A stretch of 64,000 nucleotides of DNA from Polynucleobacter sp. JS-JIR-II-b4 (GTDB lineage: Bacteria > Pseudomonadota > Gammaproteobacteria > Burkholderiales > Burkholderiaceae). The notes under the pieces were generated by a model, which made no database searches, was not told the DNA's origin, and saw nothing but the letters and a program-made list of their open reading frames with translations. Shown here in pieces: positions 1 to 9,331 of this stretch (within the stretch, counting starts at the first letter, position 1; each line of letters starts with the position of its first letter). The stretch spans positions 310,001 to 374,000 of the forward strand of contig NZ_CP061306.1 of NCBI RefSeq assembly GCF_018687815.1, written 5' to 3'. The translations under genes were made by a program, and so were the position numbers.

Positions 1-1
1 G

Positions 2-43
2 GCTGAAATGAAGCTCCATTATTTTTTGACTGGTGCTCATTAG
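2..43 (+). CDS. C-terminal tail of an upstream gene (5'-truncated)
   Basis: An open frame enters from the left edge and ends with TAG at 41-43. Only about 13 residues are visible, ending L-T-G-A-H. The stop overlaps the first base of the GTG start of the next glycosyltransferase, the tight packing usual inside a polysaccharide operon. The product cannot be named from so little sequence, and the frame could be chance. Confidence 0.35.
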   Translation, partial: AEMKLHYFLTGAH

Positions 44-1185
44 TGCGAATTACATTAATTTCACGTTCTTGGCCGCCATTTGAGCGCTCTGGGGTATCGC
101 TCAGTGCTTTCAGCCATGCTCGGATACTGCTCAAACAGGGCCATGAGGTTTCTATTATTGGCGCCATGCAGGGGCTAGATGCAATTTCGCTCTCATTAAC
201 TAGTAGAGTTCAAATTCCTGCATCTGGGTCGGGCGCGCTGTACTCACCAGTTCAGCTCGATAAAAATAGACTAAAACAAGTGCTCTCTGAAAATAAACCC
301 GATCTAGTTATTGTTGAGGCTTGGCAAACTGCTTTAACCGATAGCGCGATTGAGATTGCCTCTGAATTGCATATCCCTATTTTGATGATTAGTCACGGAA
401 TCTCTTTGCATCCTTATGAGAATTCGCTTTCTCAATTTTTGCGTTCAATAGCATGGTTGCCGTATCGTATTTTCAAGCTTCCTCGCTTGATGAAAAAGTT
501 GAGTGCGATTACCACCCTAGACGATCAATCCACTTCCAATAGATTTGCAGATCGAGATCTTGCAAAGGGAATGGGCGTCCCATTAGCAGTGCTCAAAAAT
601 TTTCCAGCCCATGAAATTAAATTGAATGTGCCTAGGGTAGAGCGCAAAATTCAGATCCTCGTGATAGGTTATTTTTCTTCGGTCAAAAATCAGCTTGCTG
701 CCATACAACTGTTGTCTCGCTTAGAAAACCACATTAGCTGTCGTTTTATTGGTGATCGTCAGGGCAGATATTTTGAGGCATGCCAAAAACTTGTTTCTCA
801 ATTGAAGCTTCAAAATCGAATTAGCTTTTTACAGGATGATGAGTGCAATATTGCTCAAGAGATTGCTGAAAGTCTTTTGGTATTCTCACCATCCATTACT
901 GAGGCATTACCAATGACCCTAATCGAGGCAATGGCTTGCGGCACCCCCTTTGTCGCAACGAGCGTTGGGGCTGTTAGTAGTTTTAAGGGGGGCATTTTGG
1001 CCAATACTGCGGATGAGCAATTGAAGGCCCTTCAGATCTTGATAGATATCCCAGAACTCTGGGAAACATATTCTGTGGCCGGTGAAAAACAATATCAAGC
1101 AGATTTTACGGAGGCAGCAATTTCAATTCAGTTGACCAATGCAATTGATCTTGCAGCTCAAGGGTATTCCAACATTAAAGGCTAA
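43..1185 (+). CDS. Glycosyltransferase, GT4 family
   Basis: This 380-residue protein has the two-Rossmann (GT-B) layout of family 4 glycosyltransferases, which transfer a sugar from a nucleotide-sugar donor to a lipid-linked acceptor at the inner face of the membrane. The N-terminus has the usual strand followed by a Pro-rich turn and the K-Q-G-H-E-V element of the acceptor domain. The C-terminal donor domain shows the E-x7-E signature (E-A-L-P-M-T-L-I-E, residues about 287-295) followed by A-M-A-C-G-T-P. The GTG start at 43 overlaps the stop of the preceding frame. The next gene starts 2 bases after its stop, so the genes are probably cotranscribed. The sugar specificity cannot be read from the sequence. 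Confidence 0.88.
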   Translation: MRITLISRSWPPFERSGVSLSAFSHARILLKQGHEVSIIGAMQGLDAISLSLTSRVQIPASGSGALYSPVQLDKNRLKQVLSENKPDLVIVEAWQTALTDSAIEIASELHIPILMISHGISLHPYENSLSQFLRSIAWLPYRIFKLPRLMKKLSAITTLDDQSTSNRFADRDLAKGMGVPLAVLKNFPAHEIKLNVPRVERKIQILVIGYFSSVKNQLAAIQLLSRLENHISCRFIGDRQGRYFEACQKLVSQLKLQNRISFLQDDECNIAQEIAESLLVFSPSITEALPMTLIEAMACGTPFVATSVGAVSSFKGGILANTADEQLKALQILIDIPELWETYSVAGEKQYQADFTEAAISIQLTNAIDLAAQGYSNIKG

Positions 1186-1187
1186 TC

Positions 1188-2042
1188 TTGAGTACTTTGT
1201 ATACTTTTCCTGGTGGATTTTGTGTGTTGATGGCGCTTTATGGCAAAGATAAGCCGACTTTATTTAAAAGGGCTTTGGCTAGTGTATTTGCCAATACCCT
1301 ATTGCCTGACCAATGCATTGTGGTGATTGACGGACCTCTTCCAGCCGAGTTAGAGAATTTGGTTGGTCAACTCAAGGTTGATTACCCTCTAATTGAATTT
1401 ATTGTCTTACCCCACAATGTTGGATTGGCTAAAGCCCTTAATGTTGGATTAAAGATGGTTAACTACCCTTGGGTTGTCAGGGCAGATTCGGATGATGTGA
1501 ATTTGCCGATACGCTTTGAAGTCTTGGCAAAAACCCTAGATCAGCAGCCTGATTTGAAGCTCTTCGGTAGTGCCATATTGGAAATTGACGAGAATGAAAA
1601 GCCGCTGACTATGAGAGAAGTTCCTTGCAATGAGAAAGATATTCGCCAATTTGCTAAGACTCGTAACCCTTTTAACCATATGGCGGTGGCATATAGTCTT
1701 GAGGCTGTTTTGGCTTGTGGTTCTTACCCCAGTATTTTTCTCAAAGAGGATTACGGTTTATGGTGCCGCTTTTTAGAAAAACAATTTCCAGTAGCCAATA
1801 TCAAAGAAGTGCTAGTACATGCTTCTGCTGGCATAGGGATGTTTCGTCGGCGGGGAGGAGTGGGTTATGCTAAATCTGAATGGCAGATTCAAAAAGTGTT
1901 GGTGGAATCTGGCTTGAAGGGAAGAGTACGAGCGGTATTGGATGGAGCGATACGCGCTATCTTCTTTTTAATACCATCGAGTGTGCGGGGCTTTCTGTAT
2001 GTGCGACTCTTGCGTAAGCCAGCTGCAAAAGAGTCCGTTTAA
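1188..2042 (+). CDS. Glycosyltransferase, GT2 family
   Basis: A 284-residue GT-A fold glycosyltransferase, close in type to the small enzymes that add single sugars during O-antigen or capsule repeat assembly. Near the N-terminus it has M-A-L-Y-G-K-D, then the V-V-I-D-G strand and turn, and the metal-binding D-S-D-D motif within R-A-D-S-D-D-V-N at about residues 99-106. I chose the TTG start at 1188 because an AAAGG ribosome-binding site lies about 6 bases upstream; an internal ATG about 14 codons in would lose the first beta-strand. It follows the previous gene by 2 bases and converges with the gene on the opposite strand after 23 bases. Donor and acceptor are unknown. Confidence 0.87.
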   Translation: MSTLYTFPGGFCVLMALYGKDKPTLFKRALASVFANTLLPDQCIVVIDGPLPAELENLVGQLKVDYPLIEFIVLPHNVGLAKALNVGLKMVNYPWVVRADSDDVNLPIRFEVLAKTLDQQPDLKLFGSAILEIDENEKPLTMREVPCNEKDIRQFAKTRNPFNHMAVAYSLEAVLACGSYPSIFLKEDYGLWCRFLEKQFPVANIKEVLVHASAGIGMFRRRGGVGYAKSEWQIQKVLVESGLKGRVRAVLDGAIRAIFFLIPSSVRGFLYVRLLRKPAAKESV

Positions 2043-2065
2043 AAATGCTTCAGAGTTTTTGGCGC

Positions 2066-3145
2066 TTACTTTAACCACCGTGGCGTATTAAATTGCACGA
2101 TGCTGCGATAGATATAAACGTAAGATATGCAAAATAGAAGGCTGAAAGCTTCTAGCATCCAAGTATTATTCCACCAAAGTGCCGCAGGAAATACTGCAAG
2201 GCTAGATAAAACCCATAGAAATGGAGATGTTCTCGCATTGCTGGAAAAAAAAGGATTTTTTTGATCGGGATTTATCCAACGTGCAATCCGGCCATAAATG
2301 AGCATATGCAAATGCGTACCATCTGGCAATCCAGGATTCATTTTTTTGATAACCTTTTTTCTCCAAATAGAAAATAGAGTTTCAAAAATAGGGTATATGT
2401 TAATCAGACAGGCAAACCAAGGAGAAACGTCAGGGTTACGCATAATTAATAAAATAGACAGAGCGCCAATCCAAAAGCCGATTAGATATGCGCCACCATC
2501 ACCCAGAAAAATCAATCCGCGTGGGAAATTCCAGATGAAAAATCCCATGATGCTACCGATAGTGGTAACCGCTATAAAAACCAACGCATAGTCATGATTA
2601 CGAAAGGCGACATAGCCAATTGCTGTTAATGTAATCATGGCCACCATACAGGCAAGACCATTAAAGCCGTCAATAATATTGTACGAGTTTGTTAAGCCTG
2701 CAATCATGAGGCACGACAAGCTAGCCGCCACTATCGGAAAGCTTAGGATAGGATCAATCCAAGCAACTGAAATGGTGGTAATGGAGGTATGAAGAACCCA
2801 GTAAGCCAAAATACCAGATCCAAAACAGGCGCTTAATCTTGTCAACGGACTAATGCGTTTAGTGGCATCTTCAATTAATCCAGAAAGAAAGGCTGGTAGT
2901 GCGCAGATTAACATTTGTAGCATCAAGATGCCACTCGGCCAATCGGACAATAGTCGAACCAGTGCACCAGCAAGGAGTGCTGAGAAAATAGCAACTCCAC
3001 CAATGCGCGGGACCGCAACGGTATGAAATTTCTGCGGCCCATCAAAATTATTATCCGTTGAAAAGCTCTCGTGAATAAATCGATAACGCACAATCAGCGC
3101 TGTCAATAGACAAGAAAGTACAAAAGCAACAAATAAGGCGGCCAT
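2066..3145 (-). CDS. WecA/WbpL-like undecaprenyl-phosphate sugar-phosphate transferase
   Basis: A polytopic membrane enzyme of the MraY/WecA family (359 residues, about 10-11 hydrophobic segments) that starts glycan assembly by moving a HexNAc-1-phosphate onto undecaprenyl phosphate. The family signatures are visible: the acidic motif E-D-A-T in the first cytosolic loop, N-x-x-N-x-x-D-G-x-N-G-L (N-S-Y-N-I-I-D-G-F-N-G-L), the L-G-D-G-G-A-Y-L-I-G motif, and the late H-L-H. It is transcribed alone against its neighbours and shares a 45-bp divergent spacer with the broken polymerase at 3191. A second family member lies at 14505, so this enzyme may serve a different glycan such as O-antigen. Confidence 0.9.
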   Translation of the reverse strand: MAALFVAFVLSCLLTALIVRYRFIHESFSTDNNFDGPQKFHTVAVPRIGGVAIFSALLAGALVRLLSDWPSGILMLQMLICALPAFLSGLIEDATKRISPLTRLSACFGSGILAYWVLHTSITTISVAWIDPILSFPIVAASLSCLMIAGLTNSYNIIDGFNGLACMVAMITLTAIGYVAFRNHDYALVFIAVTTIGSIMGFFIWNFPRGLIFLGDGGAYLIGFWIGALSILLIMRNPDVSPWFACLINIYPIFETLFSIWRKKVIKKMNPGLPDGTHLHMLIYGRIARWINPDQKNPFFSSNARTSPFLWVLSSLAVFPAALWWNNTWMLEAFSLLFCISYVYIYRSIVQFNTPRWLK

Positions 3146-3190
3146 TTAAAATCCAAGGCAATGTTAGGTGGTAAGATTGATCATTAAAAC

Positions 3191-4443
3191 ATGATCATCC
3201 AATTTTCAAATAATTTTGAGGTCTTAGGGGAATTGATCAATATCAAAAAGTTAAATATAAACATAAATGATAGAAGAGTCATTTATGCCATGCTATTCCC
3301 GGTGTTGCTATTTGTGATACAAGCCATAGTGGCGGCTAATTCACATCTCAATAATGTATTAAATTATTACCTAACTTTTCTTATTTCCTATTGCTTATTT
3401 TTTTCATTAGCCTATAAATTTACTAAAAAAGCTGAAAAAAATCAGCCTATCGAAGCTGCTTATTGGCTATTTAACTTTTTCTTGCTATTGAAATTAATTG
3501 TTATTGTGTATTTTTCATTGATTTTTGCCGAATATATAAGTCAAAATGGGTATTTGGGTATTCGTGGATATATGACTAGTGAAGCCATAAAAAATAATTC
3601 ATTTTATTATGCGCCATTAATGTATTTAGATTCGTATATATTATCCCCTTTAAATTACATTGCCATTATTTTCTTTATTCAAACTAAGAAATTTGTTAAA
3701 TTAATACTTTTGGCTTTAGAGATTATTATCCACTTTTCGTTATTCTACGCATCTAGAATGATTATATATAATTTCTTTATATTATTTATTATATATAGTT
3801 TGTATGCTGGTCAATGGAAAAAGGGATACACAGTTGCGCTATTTGTATTGGGTATCAGCTTAGCAACTGTATTACAAATGAATCGTGACAAGGACCCCTT
3901 TTTTTTGAGTCTAAGTCACAATTAGCTTCCAGTCTAGCAAGTTTTAATAGTGTGATTGCATACCATGAAGTGCCGCCATTCATTTTAAGTAAAATAAAAG
4001 AGAGGTCCGAGCTATTTAATAGCCCTATTAGACATAGTTTGGCGACTTTTGGATTTATATCTGACCCTTTCGTAGCTTTATTTGTTAAGGATAATTCGCG
4101 ACAATATATGGACTCAAAGCTGATGAGTCAAGAAACTCAAAAATTTACGATAGAACATAAAGGTAATATTTATAATGGGTTTACAACCTTTTTATGGCCA
4201 GCTATCTATGACTTTGGGTTTTGGGGGCCAATAATATATGGGATATTTTTTGGTACTGTGCTAGGTTGGTCCCTAAAGTGTCGAGATCTTAGCCGGCAAT
4301 TAATTTTTATTATTACCTCTTTCTTTATCTATTTCAATTCATTCACCTTTTTTATTACTGGAGACTGGTTTATTGTCCTTTTAATAGGCTATTTCTTTTA
4401 CAGAAAAAATAATGTGAATTCGAAGTCTCCATTTAATGCATGA
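3191..4443 (+). pseudogene. Wzy-like oligosaccharide repeat polymerase, frameshifted in a T8 run
   Basis: Two adjacent frames form one multi-spanning membrane protein of about 417 residues. The first (3191-3925) ends with N-R-D-K-D-P-F-F then an out-of-frame tail. The second is open from the T run through 4443 and continues E-S-K-S-Q-L-A-S-S-L-A before its first possible internal start. The break is at eight Ts (3899-3906): adding one T, or a -1 ribosomal shift there, joins both frames with no stop. The many hydrophobic helices, the periplasmic loop with several charged residues and the F-W-G-P-I-I-Y-G segment fit O-antigen/oligosaccharide repeat polymerases. It is AT-rich compared with the genes after 4600. 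Whether it is dead, phase-variable, recoded or a sequencing error cannot be told here; an intact Wzy candidate exists at 21768. Confidence 0.82.
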
Positions 4444-4624
4444 GTATTTAATCGGTTGCCTAATTTGCAGGGTTGATCTATTGAGGTATGGTCTTTAACC
4501 CAATTAAGTCAAAGTTAAGCAACAATTAATTGCGTAGTTCCTTAATCAATTGGCAACATTTGCAGTTATTTTGGTAAACTAAACTTGTGTGCTTTTAGCT
4601 GAATATTTTTTGTTAAGGTGGGAT

Positions 4625-4975
4625 ATGAAAATTAGTAAAATTGTTACAACAGGTTTTTCTGCCTTAGCCCTATGCTTAGGTCCATGGTTAGCTCAAAATG
4701 CTTTTGCGCAGTCCGATGCTGCGGCCCTATCTGGTAGCGGTGTTACTGCAACGGTAACACCAAGCACAACGGATGCAGCAGGTGCAGCACTTCTTCAGAC
4801 AGGTGGCGGGACTACTGGTGCAGCAGGTGCGGCAGGTGCTACCGCAGCAGCAGCTGGAGGTTTATCTACCTTAGCTATTGTTGGCGGCGTTGTGGTGGTT
4901 GGCGCAGCGGTAGCTATTGGAGCATCTGGTGGCGGCGGCGGCGGCGGTAGTTCTGGCACGACCGGTACACGGTAA
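4625..4975 (+). CDS. yjbE: YjbE-like small secreted Ala/Gly-rich protein
   Basis: A 116-residue exported protein. The ATG at 4625 is chosen because AAGGTGGG lies just upstream and because it gives a clean signal peptide (K-x-x-K, hydrophobic stretch, cleavage after A-F-A). A GTG 12 codons earlier is possible. The mature part is Ala/Thr/Gly-rich, then has a hydrophobic Val/Ala segment and a run of seven glycines near the C-terminus. It has no enzymatic motif. Its position directly before YjbF-, YjbG- and YjbH-like sequences matches the E. coli yjbEFGH exopolysaccharide operon, where YjbE is a small secreted protein of unknown mechanism. A strong terminator follows it, so it may be made in excess over the downstream genes. 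The family call rests mostly on context. Confidence 0.72.
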   Translation: MKISKIVTTGFSALALCLGPWLAQNAFAQSDAAALSGSGVTATVTPSTTDAAGAALLQTGGGTTGAAGAAGATAAAAGGLSTLAIVGGVVVVGAAVAIGASGGGGGGGSSGTTGTR

Positions 4976-4988
4976 TTCATTGAATGAT

Positions 4989-5025
4989 GAAACCCCCCAC
5001 TGTGTAGTGGGGGGTTTCATTTTTT
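4989..5025 (+). terminator. Rho-independent terminator after the YjbE-like gene
   Basis: A perfect 12-bp stem (GAAACCCCCCAC at 4989-5000 with GTGGGGGGTTTC at 5007-5018), a 6-base loop and a following T-rich run (ATTTTTT). This is the strongest intrinsic terminator in the window. It sits between yjbE-like and yjbF-like genes and would attenuate transcription into the latter. Confidence 0.92.
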
Positions 5026-5081
5026 AGAAGCAGCGTTTGCTAAGCTCATGAATCTATGTGAGTTCTTGATGGTCTCCTTTT

Positions 5082-5849
5082 GTGCCAACCCGATTAAACT
5101 CTAAGCCGCGCTTTTGTAGCGCTCTCTTCACCCTCGCTCTTTTAATCAACCTTAGTGGCTGCGTAGGAGAGAAACAATCCCTTATTTGGGATACTTTCAA
5201 GCTGGGTATTTTAGGCAATGACAGTCTCATTGATCAGGCGAATTTAAATCCCAGTTACCGTTACTTACGTGCTGATGTCAATGGCAACCCTGCGCTTTTA
5301 GTGCTCGGTTATGAAAATACTAAAGCGGGTAGTGCCATTGAAACTTGGTACTCAAGTAGTAAAGAGGTTTTACAGCTAGAGGGTGGGCGCCTAGCCGGAA
5401 CGGGTGGCCTGGATACCAATTGGACAGACGTTTCTTTAATGGATGCACCCGCCATTACTTCACCAGAACTCTTTCCCAGTGATGACAGCAACACAGCAAA
5501 AGGAAAGCGCAATCCAAAACTCTTTTTCTTTCGTATCCGTAGTGTTATGCCGCAATACATAGTTAATATTCGTGAGGCCGTGGTGATGCAGGGCTTAAAT
5601 GAAGCTCCAGAAGACGCACCAAAAGTATTGCGTGATCCTGCAAATAATTTAAATCTAAGATGGGTTCAAGAAACGGTTGTACTCCAGCCAAATAATCCAA
5701 GTTTGCCAACTCTGAAGGCAATTTATGCCTACGACAAAGCTACGAAAAAGATTATCTTTGGCCGTCAATGTTTAAATGAAAAAGAATGCCTATCCTGGCT
5801 TGCATGGCCATACCCTCAAGGGCAATCACAAGTGAGAGCAGTACGATGA
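5082..5849 (+). CDS. yjbF: YjbF/GfcB-like outer-membrane lipoprotein
   Basis: A 255-residue lipoprotein of the YjbF/GfcB family associated with exopolysaccharide and group 4 capsule production. The GTG at 5082 is the first start after an in-frame stop. The signal peptide ends in a lipobox, L-S-G-C, with C27 as the lipidated residue. The start of the mature part (Q-S-L-I-W-D-T-F-K) and the Y-x-x-L-x-A and A-L-L-V-L-G-Y segments are typical of the family, as are the late Trp-rich W-L-A-W-P-Y-P residues. Its stop overlaps the next gene as ATGA, so the two are translationally coupled. Its molecular role is not established; family members are thought to work with YjbH at the outer membrane. Confidence 0.85.
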   Translation: MPTRLNSKPRFCSALFTLALLINLSGCVGEKQSLIWDTFKLGILGNDSLIDQANLNPSYRYLRADVNGNPALLVLGYENTKAGSAIETWYSSSKEVLQLEGGRLAGTGGLDTNWTDVSLMDAPAITSPELFPSDDSNTAKGKRNPKLFFFRIRSVMPQYIVNIREAVVMQGLNEAPEDAPKVLRDPANNLNLRWVQETVVLQPNNPSLPTLKAIYAYDKATKKIIFGRQCLNEKECLSWLAWPYPQGQSQVRAVR

Positions 5850-8800
5850 GGGAAGTATTGCTCCGAGCAAGAATGCATTTCCTCATGAACTCTATGACGA
5901 GTGAGGATGGCACTCCACAATCGTTTTGGATTCAGTTTCCGTACCCTTTTTTGGTCAAATCCTTGTTATGGTCTTTTGCCACTATTTATTGTGTGTTGAA
6001 TGCTGGGCAGAGTCAGGCTCAAGCCAGAATAAATGAAGTAGGTACTCAGGCTGTAGACCAAGTGAGCGTCTCATCAGTAACTGCTGAAGAGTCTTTGTCG
6101 CCAAAAATAGTAAAAGGTGAGCGCTTAAGCGATTGGTTATTACGAGATCATCAGGCGGAGCAATCTCCCGCTCAACAACAAACCCCTGAAGGCAATCCTA
6201 AAGCACCTTTCTATCTAGGAAGCTCATGGCTAACGCCTGTAGAGATACCGGACCAAGCAAAAGCGAAACAGAACTTATTAGATAGCTTGGATAAAATCCC
6301 GTTTCCTGTGGATGACCCAGCAGCTTTGCAAACGAAGGCATCTTTAACGAGGTTGATTGATTCCATGTCGGTGACTGGGCGCGTGGTGTTGCCCAATACC
6401 AATCCCCGTTTCTTGCAGGCTAACCCAAAGCAAGATCCCATTTTGCGTGGTAACGAGAAGGTGGTTGTTCCAATCACGCCGCAAAGTGTGACAGTGATTC
6501 GGAATAACGGAACTTTGTGTCAGATTGCCTATCGCCCTCATATTGAGACTCGGGTTTATTTAGAGGGATGTGCGCTCAAAGGCAAGGATCGAGAGCGTCA
6601 GCCAGATTGGGCATGGCTAGTCGAACCAAATGGCTCAGTCCATCAAGTTCCCACAGCCGCTTGGAATGCTGCCCAACAAATATTTCCGGCGCCTGGCTCT
6701 TGGATTTGGGCTCCTCCTCGGTATAGTGAGTGGACCAGTGCAGCAGGGGAAGCTTTTTCAAAAAATCTGGCACAGTTCTTGGGGACACAAGGACCCTCTG
6801 GTTTACCGCAAAGCCCTGGTATCAATGAGTCACAAATCGCCTATTTACCAAGATTAGGACCTCGAGAAATTTATAGCGCCTCTCGTAACCTCCCCATCTC
6901 TAATAATTTATGGGGTGAGACCGGCTTACTTCAAGTCCCATCAGCAAGAGTAGCTCCTGCCGGAACAGGTTCAGCCTCCTTGGCTTTGTGGCAGCCTTAT
7001 GGCACAGTCAATTTAGGCTTTGCCCCATTAGATTGGTTTGAATTTGCCGTTCGATACACCAACATTAATAACGTACCGTACGGCTCCCAAGAACTCGCGG
7101 GTGGGCAGTCTTATAAAGATAAAAGTGCAGGTGTGAAATTTAGAGTTTGGGAGGAAAGTGCTTATATTCCCCAAATTGCTGTAGGTATACGTGATATTGC
7201 TGGTACAGGATTATTTAGCTCCGAATACGCTGTTGCTAGTAAACGGTATAACGATTTTGACTTGAGTTTGGGTGTGGGCTGGGGTCAGTTGGGTACCCGC
7301 AATAATATGAGCAATCCCATGAGTATTTTTGGCTCAAGTTTTAAAACTAGACCAGCACCAACGGTGGGCCAAGGCGGCACCGTCAATACTGGCGCCTTGT
7401 TTCATGGTACGAGTGCCCTGATCGGGGGGGTCCAATACCATACCCCTTGGGATCCTTTGGTCTTAAAGTTGGAGTTGGATGGCAATAGTTATCAACAAAC
7501 ACCGCAGCCAGATTTACCGTTTGGGCAAAACTTGACCACCAAAACGATGTTCAATTTCGGCGCAACCTATCAAGGCAGTTTTTGGGACGTCACAGTGGGT
7601 TTGCGTGGTGGACAGCAGGTGATGTTTGCCCTCAATTTACATGATCGCATCGATCTATTAAGCACTCCGAAAGTGGCTCAAGCAAAACCCGTTACAGTTG
7701 CACTCAAACCTGTTGGCTCCTATGACCCGGTAATGCCTGAAGTACTTGCTTCCAATAGCGGCAATGTAAATGGTGTGATTGGCTTCAGTCAAACTCAGAG
7801 TGCCACCAAGAGTCAGACTCAAGCAGCCCTCAAAACAAACCTTAAGGCTTCAGTCAACAACATCACGAACCCTAGCAATCAAAATGCTCAAGACATCGCA
7901 AATCGAGCGATTAAAAAATATGCTTTAGAGGCTCAGTCAAACAAGGGGCTGGTTTCTCAAAATGGAGGGGGGATTGATTTAAATACCCCATCAACAATGA
8001 GGGGCAGCTCCTCCTTGGAGGGGGGTTCTGCAAATGGCCTACGTGAGGCTAGTCAGTTAACTGCGGTCTACCACCAGACCTTGCTCGATTTTGAGGCTCA
8101 AACCCAGTGGAAAGTAAGCAGTCTGAGTGCGCAGGGTGATGTTTGGACATTGAATTTACAGGATGCCAGCGGTATTTTCATTCGCAATCGACTGGCTCGC
8201 GGTGTTGCGGTAATGCATCGTGATGCGCCCTCTCAAATTCAGTATTTTGAGATTCGTCTCAATAACTGGGGAATGTTAGTCAGTCAGTATCGTATTAATC
8301 GCAAAGATTGGATGTTGGCAGAGACGCAGTTATTACCACCCTCTGAGAGGCATCCTACTGTCCTCACGCAAAATCCTAGCGCTTACTCCACGCTGTGGAG
8401 CAACCGTTCATTGCCATCGGAATCTTCTTCTGCGCCTCCTTTATCAAATGCTACGGAGGAGTCCTTAGGAAAAACGCTAGCGACTCTGGAGCAAAATCCA
8501 CTACAAACCAATTTGGGTGTCAGCTATAACCAGATCGTTGGCGGCCCTAACACGCCCTTGCTATTTGCATTGGGCGCGAAAGGTGACGCATCTTATAAAT
8601 TCAGAGAGAACACCTGGGTTACGGGAACCGTGAATGCCCGTGTATTGGATAACTTTGGAAAGTACACCTATCAGCCTCCCCCCGATGGACTTTACCCAGT
8701 TCGCACTAATATTAGGCAATACATGACTACTTCAGTAGTTACCATGCCTAATTTGCAGGTGACCAATGCCGGTCAGTTAGGCGGGAATCACTTTGCGAGT

Positions 8801-9331
8801 GTATATGCAGGCTACTTGGAGATGATGTTTGCTGGAGCAGGTGCCGAGTATCTTTGGCGTCCTGTGGATAGCTCTATTGCATTAGGAGCAAATATTAACC
8901 GGGTCTATCAGCGCCAATTTAACCAGTGGACTTCATTTCAGAACTACAAGGTAAATACTGGCTTTGTAACGGGCTACTGGGATACTGGTGTACAAGATAT
9001 TTTGGTAAAGCTCAGTTTAGGTCAATACTTAGCAGGGGACCGCGGAGGCACCTTGGATTTATCTAGGGTCTTTCAAAACGGGGTCAAAATTGGTGCATAT
9101 GCAACTCGTACCAACGTGAGTTATTCGGCATTCGGTGAAGGCAGTTTTGATAAAGGTCTTTATGTAACTGTGCCCTTTGATGCCTTCTTTGCCAGAAACA
9201 GCGACTCTACAGCCAATTTATTGTTTACCCCCCTTATTCGTGACGGTGGTGCCATGCTCTTTAGGAAATACCAGCTCTACGATATGACGCGCACCCGCGA
9301 TAGTCGGGCATTGTCATTTGGACCGGATTAA
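5846..9331 (+). CDS. YjbG (GfcC)-YjbH (GfcD) fusion, exopolysaccharide outer-membrane protein
   Basis: A large exported protein (1,161 residues from the ATG at 5846, which overlaps the yjbF stop as ATGA). After an unusually long N-terminal lead comes a hydrophobic signal segment ending near A-Q-A. Residues about 100-330 resemble YjbG/GfcC: S-V-T-G-R-V-V-L-P, then P-D-W-A-W-L-V-E-P-N-G, A-W-N, and P-A-P-G-S-W-I-W-A-P before a final amphipathic helix. The rest resembles the YjbH beta-barrel family, with many aromatic, alternating strands, the G-L-L-Q-V-P-S-A-R-V element near residue 370, and a second half that repeats barrel-type strands to the C-terminus. In E. coli these are two separate proteins, and the fusion implies they act as one unit at the outer membrane. 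An in-frame ATG at 5786 is less likely. Confidence 0.87.
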   Translation: MREVLLRARMHFLMNSMTSEDGTPQSFWIQFPYPFLVKSLLWSFATIYCVLNAGQSQAQARINEVGTQAVDQVSVSSVTAEESLSPKIVKGERLSDWLLRDHQAEQSPAQQQTPEGNPKAPFYLGSSWLTPVEIPDQAKAKQNLLDSLDKIPFPVDDPAALQTKASLTRLIDSMSVTGRVVLPNTNPRFLQANPKQDPILRGNEKVVVPITPQSVTVIRNNGTLCQIAYRPHIETRVYLEGCALKGKDRERQPDWAWLVEPNGSVHQVPTAAWNAAQQIFPAPGSWIWAPPRYSEWTSAAGEAFSKNLAQFLGTQGPSGLPQSPGINESQIAYLPRLGPREIYSASRNLPISNNLWGETGLLQVPSARVAPAGTGSASLALWQPYGTVNLGFAPLDWFEFAVRYTNINNVPYGSQELAGGQSYKDKSAGVKFRVWEESAYIPQIAVGIRDIAGTGLFSSEYAVASKRYNDFDLSLGVGWGQLGTRNNMSNPMSIFGSSFKTRPAPTVGQGGTVNTGALFHGTSALIGGVQYHTPWDPLVLKLELDGNSYQQTPQPDLPFGQNLTTKTMFNFGATYQGSFWDVTVGLRGGQQVMFALNLHDRIDLLSTPKVAQAKPVTVALKPVGSYDPVMPEVLASNSGNVNGVIGFSQTQSATKSQTQAALKTNLKASVNNITNPSNQNAQDIANRAIKKYALEAQSNKGLVSQNGGGIDLNTPSTMRGSSSLEGGSANGLREASQLTAVYHQTLLDFEAQTQWKVSSLSAQGDVWTLNLQDASGIFIRNRLARGVAVMHRDAPSQIQYFEIRLNNWGMLVSQYRINRKDWMLAETQLLPPSERHPTVLTQNPSAYSTLWSNRSLPSESSSAPPLSNATEESLGKTLATLEQNPLQTNLGVSYNQIVGGPNTPLLFALGAKGDASYKFRENTWVTGTVNARVLDNFGKYTYQPPPDGLYPVRTNIRQYMTTSVVTMPNLQVTNAGQLGGNHFASVYAGYLEMMFAGAGAEYLWRPVDSSIALGANINRVYQRQFNQWTSFQNYKVNTGFVTGYWDTGVQDILVKLSLGQYLAGDRGGTLDLSRVFQNGVKIGAYATRTNVSYSAFGEGSFDKGLYVTVPFDAFFARNSDSTANLLFTPLIRDGGAMLFRKYQLYDMTRTRDSRALSFGPD

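Noticed and set aside
4795..4980. Pro-rich frame on the minus strand opposite the YjbE-like gene
   Set aside because: It is the complement of the Gly/Ala-rich coding region; no ribosome-binding site and it runs into the terminator.
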